Counted from the stretch's first letter, positions 51,419-60,783 are shown. The stretch is 64,000 nucleotides of DNA from Bacteroidota bacterium (GCA_018267385.1 JAFDYN010000014.1:172250-236249), one strand, 5' to 3'. Notes: a model not told the origin generated them from the letters alone. Numbers and translations are program-made.

Positions 51419-52637
51419 AGAGATCACCCAAAATCCTCTTGTGGAAATCGTCCATGATGTCGCTCGGCAGGCTGTCGAGGTACACCTGGGTTGTCTTGGT
51501 GTCGGAGTGACCCAGCATGTCGGAAATGGCCGCGATTGGAACGCCGAGGTTCTTTGCTTGGGTCGCGAAGCTGTGGCGGCTTACATAGCTGGTGAGGCTT
51601 TCCTCAATCCCGCAGAGCTTTGCGATCTCCTTGAGCTTTCTGTTGTACCGCTTGCGGGCGTCGTTGACCTGCCGGTATTCCCTGTCGGCCTCCCTCGCGG
51701 TGAGAACGGGGAAGATGTAGTCCTCACTGGACCTCCCCTCGATATACAGTGCCAGTATCTCCTGCATGGCGGGAACCACCGCGATGTCGTAAGGCTTGTC
51801 GGTCTTCTGCCTGTCGTACCTTATGCGGCCGTCCACGATGTCCCCGACCTTCAGGCGGACCAAATCCGCGAAGGGAACCCCGCGGAGGTAGAAGCTGGAG
51901 AGGAAGTAGTTGCGGGCATGGTAGAGCGGATGACCCGGCGCGAGCGCGAGGGACTGTATCCTCTTGATCGCCTCCATGCTGATCGCCCTCTTGCGGGTCT
52001 TGGTGGTCTTGATGGTGTAGGACTTGAAGGGGTAGGCGTCCTGCTCGGCGAGCCCCCTCCTAATGGCCTCGTTGAATATGGCGCGTACGGTGCGCATGTA
52101 CACCGCGAGGCCGTTGAGCGCCCCGCCCTTCTGGAGGTGGTACTGCTCGAGTTTGGAAAGGAAGGAATAGGTGATGTCCCGGAAGGACGGGTTCCCGCCC
52201 CTGCAGAAGTTAGAGAGCACCCTCAGCGTGATTCGGTATGCCTGGGCACTTCCGTACCTTCCCGCCTCGTCGAACTCCGAGGCGAGCTCCTCCCCGAACC
52301 TGAGGAAGGAGCCCGACTCCGACTTGCGCTCGACGAGCTGCTTGACCTGGACCGCGCTCAGGGTGCCGAGCACCTTCTTCTCGTCGAGCCTCGTGACGAT
52401 GTCGATCGCCTCCGACTTCATCTTCTGGAGGAAGTTGTTGAGCCGGGCGACCGACTGCGTGCCCTTGTAGGACGCCCTAACGGCTCGCGCCTTCTCGTCC
52501 CAGTCGGCGTCCTTCACGTAGATGCCGGTCGTTATCGAGGAGACCTTGCCGAAGTGGGAGATGCGCAGGAGGACGGGGAAGGTTCCGTCCCTCTTGGGCC
52601 TGCGGGTGTCGAGCGATAGCACTACGAAAGTCTTCAT
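51417..52637 (-). CDS. Tyrosine integrase of the element
   Basis: A 406-residue site-specific recombinase of the Bacteroidota mobile-element type. The ATG at 52637 (MKTFVVLSLDTRRPKRDGTF) starts the Arm-DNA-binding domain typical of these proteins (TGIYVKDADWDEKARAV). The SAM-like core-binding domain is at about 100-200. The catalytic residues appear in order: Arg in FYLRGVPFADLVRL (about 246), Lys in YDRQKTDKPYDI (about 271), H-x2-R-like SRHSFATQAKN (about 345), His in MLGHSDTKTTQ (about 366) and Tyr in QVYLDS (about 378). It lies 155 bp inside attR and reads inward, so it is the integrase for the tRNA-Asn insertion. Confidence 0.92.
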   Translation of the reverse strand: MKTFVVLSLDTRRPKRDGTFPVLLRISHFGKVSSITTGIYVKDADWDEKARAVRASYKGTQSVARLNNFLQKMKSEAIDIVTRLDEKKVLGTLSAVQVKQLVERKSESGSFLRFGEELASEFDEAGRYGSAQAYRITLRVLSNFCRGGNPSFRDITYSFLSKLEQYHLQKGGALNGLAVYMRTVRAIFNEAIRRGLAEQDAYPFKSYTIKTTKTRKRAISMEAIKRIQSLALAPGHPLYHARNYFLSSFYLRGVPFADLVRLKVGDIVDGRIRYDRQKTDKPYDIAVVPAMQEILALYIEGRSSEDYIFPVLTAREADREYRQVNDARKRYNRKLKEIAKLCGIEESLTSYVSRHSFATQAKNLGVPIAAISDMLGHSDTKTTQVYLDSLPSDIMDDFHKRILGDL

Positions 52638-52666
52638 TCTTTGTTGTTTTAATGGTGAGCAATTCA

Positions 52667-52687
52667 TGCGCAAGTATTGCGCATGTG
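52667..52687. repeat. Right-end copy of terminal motif; palindromic operator
   Basis: Matches 3993-4013 at 19 of 21 positions. With the flanking base it forms a perfect palindrome, ATGCGCAA-gta-TTGCGCAT (52666-52684), placed in the leader of the integrase gene. It could be an integrase arm site or the operator of a repressor acting on integrase transcription. Confidence 0.55.
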
Positions 52688-52760
52688 GCCGCCCGTTCCA
52701 TATGGGCCCAAATTTGTCCAAATGAACACATAAGGCTGTAGTTCAATTATTTACACACAA

Positions 52761-52768
52761 CAAAGATA
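52761..52768 (-). promoter_or_regulatory. Likely -7 box of the integrase promoter
   Basis: On the minus strand TATCTTTG fits TAnnTTTG. It lies 25 bp from attR and about 125 bp before the integrase ATG, with the palindrome between them. The -33 box is not clear and would fall at the edge of attR, so the promoter may change strength when the element circularises. Confidence 0.45.
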
Positions 52769-52792
52769 CGAAAAACGTGGGCTTTGATAAGC

Positions 52793-52835
52793 CTGTTAAT
52801 CATGGGGTCCGAGGTTCAAGCCCTCGAGGGGGAGC
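52793..52835 (+). repeat. attR: right 43-bp attachment repeat
   Basis: Exact copy of 3905-3947, that is the tRNA-Asn 3' half from the anticodon loop onward, without any tRNA 5' half in front. It marks the chromosome side of the insertion; the original 3' flank and terminator of the tRNA gene follow. Confidence 0.93.
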
Positions 52836-52844
52836 ATAAAAATC

Positions 52845-52879
52845 AAGCGGTTAGAGACAAAACTTTAGCCGCTTTTTAT
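52845..52879 (+). terminator. Original chromosomal tRNA-Asn terminator
   Basis: AAGCGGTTAG (52845-52854) pairs with TTAGCCGCTT (52865-52874), with G-T wobbles, followed by five T. It is the counterpart of 3956-3990, now separated from the tRNA by the insertion. Confidence 0.7.
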
Positions 52880-52999
52880 TTGTAAGGTCTGACCGCTTAC
52901 ATCACGATGGAATAGGTACAATCGCCTGCGCTGGCATTAAGTTTGTTCCTCTATCTCCATCCCCCGCTATTTCTAGATTCTACATTAGTCAAGGTAAAA

Positions 53000-53707
53000 A
53001 TGCCCAAGATGAATACGCTACATCTCATCTCTATTGTATCTATAGTCACGGGTATAGTATGCTGCTGCGTGATCGTAGCAGATATGGTGCGGGGGCACAG
53101 ACAGCAAATGGCCATCATGCATGTCGTCTATCCTGTCACTGCGCTGTATGCCGGGCCACTTGCCCTATTGCTCTACTTTACCATAGGTCGCAAAGACATA
53201 AAAAGCAAAGGACCTGATGGGATGCATACGTCTCATGCTGGTCACAATATGCAGCACAACAAACCTTTCTGGCAAAGTGTCGTAACTGGTACACTGCACT
53301 GCGGTAGCGGATGCACGCTAGGAGACATGCTGGCGGAGGTTTTCCTGCTGGTCATACCTGTAGAGATCTGGCATAGTGCGCTGGCCGGAGCGTGGACCGT
53401 AGATTTTCTCTTTGCCTTTCTCATAGGGATCTTGTTTCAGTACTTTGCTATCAAACCCATGAGAAAAATATCTGCAAACGAAGCCCTGCTAGCTGCGCTG
53501 AAAGCGGACACCCTGTCGCTCATAGCTTGGCAAGTGGGCATGTATGGTGCCATGGCCATCTGCTTCTTTGTGATCATCGGCCATCGCTTACCTGCTTCTG
53601 ACCCGTTGTTTTGGTTTGCTATGCAGATAGCCATGATCATCGGGTTTCTCACAGCATACCCCATGAACTGGCTGCTGATAAAAAAGGGCATAAAAGAACA
53701 AATGTAA
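53000..53707 (+). CDS. DUF4396-like multi-pass membrane protein
   Basis: A 235-residue protein with ATG at 53000 (MPKMNTLHL), chosen over an upstream TTG. Six or so membrane helices are visible, starting with LISIVSIVTGIVCCCVIVAD. The motif SVVTGTLHCGSGCTLGDML (about 93) with HCGSGC is diagnostic of the DUF4396 group and may bind metal or heme. His-rich loop (GMHTSHAGHNMQHN) precedes it. It is in the inner membrane. The function is not established; the neighbour is a cytochrome c. First gene beyond attR. Confidence 0.78.
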   Translation: MPKMNTLHLISIVSIVTGIVCCCVIVADMVRGHRQQMAIMHVVYPVTALYAGPLALLLYFTIGRKDIKSKGPDGMHTSHAGHNMQHNKPFWQSVVTGTLHCGSGCTLGDMLAEVFLLVIPVEIWHSALAGAWTVDFLFAFLIGILFQYFAIKPMRKISANEALLAALKADTLSLIAWQVGMYGAMAICFFVIIGHRLPASDPLFWFAMQIAMIIGFLTAYPMNWLLIKKGIKEQM

Positions 53708-53742
53708 TATCGCGGGTGCAGCGCAGTGTGGGTGCTTCAGCG

Positions 53743-54090
53743 CTACTGCGCATGGCGCTCTACCTGAGCTGCTACATAATCTGCTATCTCTGAGATCTGC
53801 GCATCTGATATGGAATCTTTGAAAGAGGGCATTTTGCCGAAGCCAAAGGTGATGATCTGACGCAGCTCTGCAGGGCTTTTGGTGAGCTGGCGGATATCTG
53901 GTGCCGGCAGACCACCCGGCGCCGGGCCTCCCTGACCTGTGACCTGATGGCACTGCGCACAATTGTCTACAAAAAGCCTTGCACCACCAGTCGACCCATC
54001 TGTGGCAGCAGAGGTATCGGCGCTATTGTGCCTGGGCTCACACGCCGCAAGACCTATGGTGATCAGTACTATGGTATATATCCGCATCAT
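53743..54090 (-). CDS. Small class I cytochrome c lipoprotein
   Basis: A 115-residue protein with a lipobox (LITIGLAAC, Cys about 17) and one heme-c site CAQCH (about 44-48). The Met ligand is probably in FGKMPSF (about 84). It is a periplasmic or outer-membrane electron carrier with covalent heme. Convergent with the DUF4396-like gene (35 bp between their ends). The partner oxidoreductase is not in the window. Confidence 0.85.
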   Translation of the reverse strand: MMRIYTIVLITIGLAACEPRHNSADTSAATDGSTGGARLFVDNCAQCHQVTGQGGPAPGGLPAPDIRQLTKSPAELRQIITFGFGKMPSFKDSISDAQISEIADYVAAQVERHAQ

Positions 54091-54143
54091 GATGACTGCT
54101 GATACCAGCTATGCTGATGCCGCAAATAGCATGCCTTGCTCAA

Positions 54144-54177
54144 ATGAGAAAGGAGCACCGCAGCGCTCCTTTCTCAT
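54144..54177. terminator. 13-bp perfect inverted repeat, likely terminator of the efflux operon
   Basis: ATGAGAAAGGAGC (54144-54156) and GCTCCTTTCTCAT (54165-54177) form a perfect 13-bp stem with an eight-base loop. It lies just after the outer-membrane factor gene, in the space before the cytochrome gene. The T-run is weak on either strand. Confidence 0.55.
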
Positions 54178-54195
54178 ACTGATATGTTCGGATCT

Positions 54196-55629
54196 TTACT
54201 TCCACCCTCCGCCGAGGGCCTTGTAGATATTGATGTCTGCCTTCAGCTGCTTATTTCTGATCTCTATCAGCTGCATGCGCGACTCCAGCGCCTCACGCTG
54301 CGTGAGGAGTACCTCCATGTAGTCAGCACGTGCTGAGCGGAAGAGCTTGTCAGACACGGTGATAGACTGCGTGAGTATATCTACCTCCGTAGACTTGGTG
54401 TCGTAGCTCTTGCTGTATTTGTCTATAGCCGAAAACTGATTCGAAACTTCTACGTAAGCCTTGAGAATGGTCTGCTCATAACCGTAGACAGCCTTCACCT
54501 GATTCGCCCGGCTGGTAAAGTAGGCAGCCTTCAGCGCATTCCGATTGATGAGTGGTGCTGCTATATCTCCAAAGAGCGCGCCCAATAGCGACTCCGGCCT
54601 GAACCACACGGCAGGATTGAAAGCCTGAAAGCCGATCTCTGCCGAGAGGTGTATAGTAGGATAAAAGCTTGCCTTAGCCACTTTGACATCTAGCTTGGCA
54701 GCAGCGAGCTCCTGCTCCGCCTTGCGTATATCGGGGCGGTTCTCAAACAGCTGCGCCGGCGTACCCACAAAGATCGAGTCAAATCTGACTGTATTCAGGG
54801 TGAGCGGATTTCTCCTGACCGGCTGCGGGAATCGGCCCACGAGATAGTTGATATGGTTTTCTGTCTCTACTATCTTCTGTTGTATCTCGTATTGCAGGTT
54901 TTGCGTATTGAGCAGTTGCGCGTCAAATCGATTGACAGCGAGCTGAGACACGCGGGCATTGTCTTTCTGCTGCCTGATGATACCAAGGGCATTTTTCTGG
55001 ATGTCTATATTCTGGTTGATGATCACCAGCTGATTATCCAGTGTGAGCAGCTCATAGTAAGATTCGGCAATTTCAGCCACCAGATTGGTCACCATAAAAT
55101 TTTTGCCTTCTATGCTGGCCAGGTACCTGCTCACTGCGGCTTTCTTGGCATTGCGTAGTTTCTTCCAGATATCGAGCTCCCAGGAGAATGCAGCACTGAC
55201 AGCTATATCTCCTATCGGCTCCGGAAACCTCTTGCCGGGCTGCACCTCCAGCTGGTCTTCTACAGCACCCTGCGGCGTATAGCGCGGCGTCTTCTCTACT
55301 CCACCGCCCAGCTTGAGACCGCCAAAAGGCAGGTACTCTCCCTTGCGTGCGCGGACCTCTGCCTGAGCCACCTGTATCTCCTGCATGGTGATGTTCAGCT
55401 CCTGATTATTTTTCAACGCAGTATCTATCAGCGCTATCAGCTCCGGATCAGAGAAATAATGGCGCCATTTGATATTGGCAGAGTTGGTAGTATCCTGCGT
55501 AGCTCCATTGTAGGCAGACGGGACAGTCTTGTTTTCTGTCCTGATCGGCTCCTTGAAAATTTTGCAGCCTGCTATAGATACCAGCAGCAGGGTGGCTGCG
55601 ATGTATTTATGCATTTTTGTCTTCCTCAT
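54196..55629 (-). CDS. Outer-membrane efflux factor (TolC/OprM-like lipoprotein)
   Basis: A 477-residue protein with lipobox (LLLVSIAGC, Cys 22 from the first ATG; a second ATG at 55614 gives the same signal). It has the two helical repeats of the outer-membrane efflux protein family (LNITMQEIQVAQAEVRARKG at about 78, and EQELAAAKLDVKVAKASFYP at about 305). Third gene of the RND operon; its start overlaps the pump stop by 23 bp. It forms the outer-membrane duct for export. Confidence 0.9.
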   Translation of the reverse strand: MRKTKMHKYIAATLLLVSIAGCKIFKEPIRTENKTVPSAYNGATQDTTNSANIKWRHYFSDPELIALIDTALKNNQELNITMQEIQVAQAEVRARKGEYLPFGGLKLGGGVEKTPRYTPQGAVEDQLEVQPGKRFPEPIGDIAVSAAFSWELDIWKKLRNAKKAAVSRYLASIEGKNFMVTNLVAEIAESYYELLTLDNQLVIINQNIDIQKNALGIIRQQKDNARVSQLAVNRFDAQLLNTQNLQYEIQQKIVETENHINYLVGRFPQPVRRNPLTLNTVRFDSIFVGTPAQLFENRPDIRKAEQELAAAKLDVKVAKASFYPTIHLSAEIGFQAFNPAVWFRPESLLGALFGDIAAPLINRNALKAAYFTSRANQVKAVYGYEQTILKAYVEVSNQFSAIDKYSKSYDTKSTEVDILTQSITVSDKLFRSARADYMEVLLTQREALESRMQLIEIRNKQLKADINIYKALGGGWK

Positions 55630-58600
55630 TTTTTCTGCCTGTTATCTTCTTTAATATTTTCTTGATGTTCTTGGAGACCGCCGCCTCTGACTGGCTTTCT
55701 ACAAAGTCCTCACTCAGCGGGCTGGCATCCTCATCCCTGATCAGGCTCTTGCCTTCAGTCATCTTGCCCACTATAAAGTAGAGACCGGGCACCGAGATGA
55801 TGCCGAATACTGTACCGAAGAACATGCCGCCCAGCGCCGATGAGCCGATGGTCTTATTGCCCACCGCGCCCGGGCCCGTAGCTACCACGAGTGGTATCAG
55901 ACCCGCAATAAATGCAAACGATGTCATGAGGATAGGACGCAGACGCACACGGGCACCTTCTATGGCTGCCTCCAGTACTGTAGCTCCCTGCAGGTGCTTC
56001 TGCACGGCAAACTCTACGATGAGGATGGCATTCTTGCCCAGGAGGCCTACGAGCATGATGAGACCCATCTGTGCATAGATATCATTGGCAAGGCCCATAC
56101 CCTTCAGCAGGAGAAACGAACCAAATACACCCGGAGGAAGGGAAAGCAATACCGCCATCGGAATGATGAAACTCTCATACTGCGCAGCCAGTACCAGATA
56201 TACGAATATCAGTACGACACCAAAGATGATGATCGCCTCATTGCCCCGGCGTGCCTCATCATAGGAGAGACCTTCCCAGGCTATACCATATCCATGCGGT
56301 AGTGTCTGGTCGGCTACCTCCTGGATGGCATGTATCGCGTCACCGCTCGTATAGCCACTGGCCGGCACACCCTTGATAGATGAGGAGGTATACAGGTTGA
56401 AGCGGGTGATCTCATTAGGCCCCTGGGTTTTTCTCATACTCATAAAGGAAGAGTATGGCACCATGTCTCCCTTATCATTTTTGATAAAGAGATTAAGTAC
56501 ATCTTCGGGCAGCCTCCGGTACTCAGGCGCTGACTGGGTATATACCTTAAAGAAGTTGCCAAAGCGGATGAAACCCTGCTCATAGGTACTACCTATCAGG
56601 ATGTCCAGATTATCCATCGCCTTGCCGATGGTGACACCCTTCTGCATTGCCAGTTCATTGTCCACCACCAGTTCATACTGCGGATAGTTGGCCGCAAAGA
56701 AGGTGAAAAGGCCGGTGAGCTCTTTACGCTTTTTCAGCGCTGCCATAAAATCCTTATTGACCCTGTCAAACTCCTGATAGTCTACAGTAGACCCCTTGTC
56801 CAGCAGACGCAGAGAGAAACCATCTGACGAACCATAACCAGGCACAGCAGGCGGCTCAAAGTACTCTATGACGGCACCCATATCCTTGGTTTTCTCTTCG
56901 AGCTCAGCGATGATCTGTTTCACATTGTGCTTGCGGTCAGACCAGTCGGCCAGGTTGATGAGACAGGTACCTGCATTGGAGCCACGACCTTCGGTCAGGA
57001 TCTCATAGCCCGCGAGAGAGGATACGGAGTGCACTCCATCCACCTTCATGGCTATCTGCTGCAGTTTGCGCGCTACATCATTAGTACGCTCCAGCGTAGT
57101 GCCCGGAGGCGTCTGGATGATCGCGTAGATCATACCCTGGTCCTCATTGGGGATGAAGCCTGACGGCAGCACCTCATTTACGAAGAAGATGGCAAAAGCA
57201 AAACCTATAAAGAGGCCATAAGTCACTACTCTGCGATCTGTGATGATACGGAGGAAAGAGGTGTACTTATTAGTAGCAGTTTCAAATGTCGCATTGAACC
57301 AGTCAATAAACATATTGATAGGTGTCTTGCGCCTGTGCTGCCCATGTGTATTTTTCAGGATCATGGCGCAGAGTACCGGAGTGAGCGTCAGCGCCACCAC
57401 ACCAGACAGTACGATGGAGCTGGCCATCGTAATGGAGAACTGGCGATAAAACACACCGACCGGGCCCGACATGAATGCCACCGGTACAAACACCGCTGTC
57501 ATCACGAGTGTGATGGCGATGATGGCACCACTGATCTCATCGAGTACTTTTTGTACAGCCTTGTATGGTGAGAGATGGTCGTCGTGCATTTTCACGTGCA
57601 CCGCCTCTACCACCATGATCGCATTATCTACCACGATACCGATAGCCAGTACGAGTGCAAAGAGTGTCACGAGGTTCAGCGTGAGGCCAAACATACGCAT
57701 GAAGAGGAAGGCACCTATCAGCGATACCGGTACTGCGAGGATCGGTATCAGTGTAGACCTCCAGTCACCGAGGAATACAAACACCACCAAAGCCACGAGA
57801 ATGAATGCCTCCAGCAGGGTGTGGAGTACTTTCTCGATAGAGGCATCCACAAACTTTGATACGTCATAGTTGATCTCATAGTCCATGCCTGGCGGGAAGT
57901 CCTTCTTTAGTTCTTTGAGCTTTTCTTTTGTCTCTTCTATGACCTTGCTCGCATTACTACCGATGTTCTGCTTCAGTACGATAGATGCTGCCGGATAGCC
58001 ATCCTTATTGGAGTAGATATCAAAGAACTCACTACCCAGCTCTACGGTAGCCACATCTTTCAGCTTCAGGCTCTCACCGGTAGGATTGGCGCGTAGAATG
58101 ATATTGGCATATTCTTCAGGGGTATTGAAGCGGCCCTTGTAGCTCAATACATATTCGAGGGACTGGGCAGATTTGCCGGATGCCTGGCCTATACGTCCCG
58201 GGCGGCCTATCACGCTCTGCTCGCTCACGGCATCCATCACTTCTTCTGTAGAGATGTTATAAGCCCTCATTCGATCAGGCTTCAGCCACAGACGCATGGC
58301 AAACTGGCGGCTACCGAGTATCTGTGCACGGCCCATGCCGCGTATACGCTGTATCTCCGGCAGGAGCTTCACATTGGCATAGTTGTATAGAAATTTCTCA
58401 TCAGCATTCTTGTCCTTGCTGTAGAGATTAACGTACATGAGCATACTCGGCTGCAGCGGGCTGATGATCACACCCTCACGCTGTACCAGTGGTGGCAGGT
58501 TGTTCATCACCTGATCCACACGGGTCTTCACGTTTACCACCGCAGCATTGGGATCAGTACCCGGCTCAAATACGATCTGAATAGTGGCCTCACCGGCACT

Positions 58601-58849
58601 CGTCGCATCAGAGATGATGTACTGCATACCCTGTACGCCGTTTACAGCTCTCTCTATCGGGATCAGTGCCGATTTCACGAGTACGTCTGCACTTGCACCG
58701 GGGAAGTTGATGAAAACCATGACCCGGGGAGGTGCGATATCCGGAAACTGAGAGATCGGTATCGTGCCGATAGCCAGTAAACCCAGGAATGTGATGGCAA
58801 GTGAGATGGCTATCGCCAGCACCGGCCTATGTATGAATTTGCTGAACAT
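55607..58849 (-). CDS. RND-family (HAE1) multidrug efflux pump
   Basis: A 1080-residue inner-membrane proton-drug antiporter of the AcrB/MexB type. Twelve membrane helices in two repeats are visible. The proton relay Asp lies in LALVLAIGIVVDNAIMVVEA (about 404) and the partner Lys in LVGLLGKNAILIVEF (about 950). The porter domain opens with FPDIAPPRVMVFINFPGA (about 36). The length is slightly above AcrB owing to a charged C-terminal tail. Encoded between its adaptor and outer-membrane factor, in that order. Confidence 0.95.
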   Translation of the reverse strand: MFSKFIHRPVLAIAISLAITFLGLLAIGTIPISQFPDIAPPRVMVFINFPGASADVLVKSALIPIERAVNGVQGMQYIISDATSAGEATIQIVFEPGTDPNAAVVNVKTRVDQVMNNLPPLVQREGVIISPLQPSMLMYVNLYSKDKNADEKFLYNYANVKLLPEIQRIRGMGRAQILGSRQFAMRLWLKPDRMRAYNISTEEVMDAVSEQSVIGRPGRIGQASGKSAQSLEYVLSYKGRFNTPEEYANIILRANPTGESLKLKDVATVELGSEFFDIYSNKDGYPAASIVLKQNIGSNASKVIEETKEKLKELKKDFPPGMDYEINYDVSKFVDASIEKVLHTLLEAFILVALVVFVFLGDWRSTLIPILAVPVSLIGAFLFMRMFGLTLNLVTLFALVLAIGIVVDNAIMVVEAVHVKMHDDHLSPYKAVQKVLDEISGAIIAITLVMTAVFVPVAFMSGPVGVFYRQFSITMASSIVLSGVVALTLTPVLCAMILKNTHGQHRRKTPINMFIDWFNATFETATNKYTSFLRIITDRRVVTYGLFIGFAFAIFFVNEVLPSGFIPNEDQGMIYAIIQTPPGTTLERTNDVARKLQQIAMKVDGVHSVSSLAGYEILTEGRGSNAGTCLINLADWSDRKHNVKQIIAELEEKTKDMGAVIEYFEPPAVPGYGSSDGFSLRLLDKGSTVDYQEFDRVNKDFMAALKKRKELTGLFTFFAANYPQYELVVDNELAMQKGVTIGKAMDNLDILIGSTYEQGFIRFGNFFKVYTQSAPEYRRLPEDVLNLFIKNDKGDMVPYSSFMSMRKTQGPNEITRFNLYTSSSIKGVPASGYTSGDAIHAIQEVADQTLPHGYGIAWEGLSYDEARRGNEAIIIFGVVLIFVYLVLAAQYESFIIPMAVLLSLPPGVFGSFLLLKGMGLANDIYAQMGLIMLVGLLGKNAILIVEFAVQKHLQGATVLEAAIEGARVRLRPILMTSFAFIAGLIPLVVATGPGAVGNKTIGSSALGGMFFGTVFGIISVPGLYFIVGKMTEGKSLIRDEDASPLSEDFVESQSEAAVSKNIKKILKKITGRKNEEDKNA

Positions 58850-58874
58850 TTTTCTTCTTAATTAGTACTTACAT

Positions 58875-59960
58875 TTATTCTGCGTGCAGGTCCTTCAGCT
58901 CGGAGATCGCTTTCTGAGGATCTACAAACTCAAACTTGATCTTGTCGTTATTCTTCACCTTGCGGAGGCCATCCAGCAGCACATGGTCAGTCAGGCTGAG
59001 GCCCTCAGAGATGACATACAGGTGAGACATCTCCTGCGCTACAGTCACCTGGCGCGACTTCACTGTACCATCTTTGTCTACTACGAAAACATATTTCTTG
59101 TCCAGTACCTCAAAGGTGGCACCCTGAGGGATGATGATCGCATTCTTCAGTGAGACCGGCATCAATACATTTCCGGTTTCTCCATGCCTGAGTATGCCCT
59201 TCGGATTAGGGAAAGTAGCGCGGAAGGCGATGTTACCTGTTTCATTATTGAAGTCTGCTTCTATCGTCTCTACCGTGCCCTCCTCATCAAACATGTCCTG
59301 ATTAGCCATTTTCAGCTTCACTTTGCCGAGGCCGTTTTGCTTTTTGTCGGTGATATAGCGTAGGTATTCTGCCTCGGGCACGTTAAAGTACACCCACATC
59401 TTACTATTGTCAGAGAGCGTCGTGAGCAGCTCGCCCTCGTCCAGGAGGCTACCCATCCGCACCATAAAGCGGTCTATGATACCATCAAAAGGGGCCCTGA
59501 TCTCTGTAAAGCTCAGATGCGCCTGAGCCAGTCCGAGCTCAGCCTTGGCCTTGTCGAGTTTTGCCTTTGCCAGCGCCATCTCCTTTGGAGATACAATATT
59601 GCTATCAGACAGGCTCTTGGTATTGAGGTACTCTATCTCTTCAAAGTTTACTTCTGCCTCTGCCTTTTGCTTTTCATTCTGATAGACTATAGGCATGATC
59701 TGAAAGAGGAGCTGGCCCTTGTGTACATGCTGACCTTCATCTATGTAGATATTCTGAAGGTAGCCCTGCTCCATAGCCCTGATATCTATGTGCTGTATAG
59801 AGTGGATCTTGCCTACATATTCTTTGTAGATGATCGTATCCTTCTGGATCGGCGTGGTGACCGGAAATACCTCTGCGTCCTCCTTTTCTTTTTCATTGTG
59901 GTGGCAGCTGGCTAAGACTAACAAGATAACTGGGCAGATGAGAATTGCGATCCTCTTCAT
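58875..59960 (-). CDS. RND efflux periplasmic adaptor (membrane fusion protein)
   Basis: A 361-residue lipoprotein (LLVLASC, Cys about 19). It has a barrel-sandwich/lipoyl half (ALMEQGYLQNIYIDEGQHVH-type, read here as RAMEQGYLQNIYIDEG, about 64), an alpha-hairpin (KAEAEVNFEEIEYLNTK), the second lipoyl half (IRAPFDGIIDRFMVRMG, about 148) and beta-barrel domains. It bridges the pump and the outer-membrane duct. First gene of the efflux operon; 25 bp before the pump. Confidence 0.92.
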   Translation of the reverse strand: MKRIAILICPVILLVLASCHHNEKEKEDAEVFPVTTPIQKDTIIYKEYVGKIHSIQHIDIRAMEQGYLQNIYIDEGQHVHKGQLLFQIMPIVYQNEKQKAEAEVNFEEIEYLNTKSLSDSNIVSPKEMALAKAKLDKAKAELGLAQAHLSFTEIRAPFDGIIDRFMVRMGSLLDEGELLTTLSDNSKMWVYFNVPEAEYLRYITDKKQNGLGKVKLKMANQDMFDEEGTVETIEADFNNETGNIAFRATFPNPKGILRHGETGNVLMPVSLKNAIIIPQGATFEVLDKKYVFVVDKDGTVKSRQVTVAQEMSHLYVISEGLSLTDHVLLDGLRKVKNNDKIKFEFVDPQKAISELKDLHAE

Positions 59961-60105
59961 GGTGCTTTTGATTTATTAATTGATGATTTTCGGAAAACCG
60001 GACTAATGAGCTATTTGCTCTCTGCCTCACAGGCATGCCTGCACTGCAGATGTGCGGAAGCCACGATGTACATAGCACTGGGTGGCGCCCGTTTGGAGAG
60101 TATGA

Positions 60106-60561
60106 TCAGGAAATAAAGCTCCGCCAGGAGTGGTGGAGCACGAATAGACAGACAGTAGCACAGCTCTGCGATACCTCTGTATAGGAGGCAAAAATATTGC
60201 CTACAGCGGCGAAATCAAACCGGCGGTCTGCCGATGTCTCTTCTATGGCTTTGCCGAGGCCCGCCTCCGGCGCGTCATCGTTGTCGCCTATCTCATCAAA
60301 TACCTCGAGCTGCCCGTGCATGAGCCGGGATATGACAGGAGGCAGTGATACATATGAAGAGGAACCTGTGAGATCTGCAGAAACCGGAATGGTATATGAT
60401 GGCTGCAATGACAGAGGCTGCTCAGACTGCGCAGCAAATGCTGCTGACTGACCACCCCAAAAAACGATACCCAAGAAAAGAATGACACAGAACTGGGAAA
60501 CCGACCTGGCCGACAAAAGGGAGAAACTATGATGCCTGATGCACCTGATTTTATTTGTCAT
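60106..60561 (-). CDS. Small exported protein upstream of the efflux operon
   Basis: A 151-residue protein starting at the ATG at 60561. It has an N-terminal signal/anchor (FCVILFLGIVFWGGQSAAFA, about 24-43) and a mature domain with no recognised family. A Cys pair lies near the C-terminus (SQSCATVCLFVLHHSW). It is encoded 145 bp upstream of the adaptor in the same direction and could be part of the operon, for example a regulator or metal-binding factor, but nothing else supports that. Confidence 0.5.
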   Translation of the reverse strand: MTNKIRCIRHHSFSLLSARSVSQFCVILFLGIVFWGGQSAAFAAQSEQPLSLQPSYTIPVSADLTGSSSYVSLPPVISRLMHGQLEVFDEIGDNDDAPEAGLGKAIEETSADRRFDFAAVGNIFASYTEVSQSCATVCLFVLHHSWRSFIS

Positions 60562-60783
60562 TGCGGGGCGAAAGTTCATAAACATATCAGCGTAGTCAAA
60601 AGAAAATAACTTTTTTTAGTCAAAGCCTTGATTTACCGAGGTGAATACGGCATATCCGTTGGTTATTAACAAATGTGGGATTAGACCTATCCAGTGCTGA
60701 TTTGTAAAATCACTGTGTCAAAAAGATTTGTTAATATTATTTAAAACAAATTTGATATTTTACTAAAGTATTCTTAAAAATAA

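Larger units (their letters stand above)
3905..52835. mobile_element. Integrative mobilizable element in tRNA-Asn (about 48.9 kb)
   Basis: Seen directly: an exact 43-bp direct repeat at both ends, derived from the 3' half of tRNA-Asn; a tyrosine integrase at the right end reading inward; a related near-palindromic motif just inside each end; a relaxase, MobC-like protein, coupling ATPases and ArdC inside. No VirB4-type ATPase, TraN/TraJ-like or other mating-channel genes were recognised, so it probably depends on a helper conjugation system. One excised unit would be 52793 minus 3905, that is 48,888 bp. GC-rich transfer and integration blocks alternate with AT-richer cargo, which implies stepwise assembly. 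A second tRNA gene and two extra tyrosine recombinases may mark nested older insertions. Confidence 0.88.

Noticed and set aside
51297..52619. 440-codon open frame on the plus strand across the integrase
   Set aside because: GC-rich antisense of the integrase; the translation is low in structure and has no family motifs, while the minus strand has a full catalytic set.
52793..52835. Second tRNA-Asn gene
   Set aside because: Only the 3' half is present; the acceptor 5' strand and D arm are missing. It is the attR copy.
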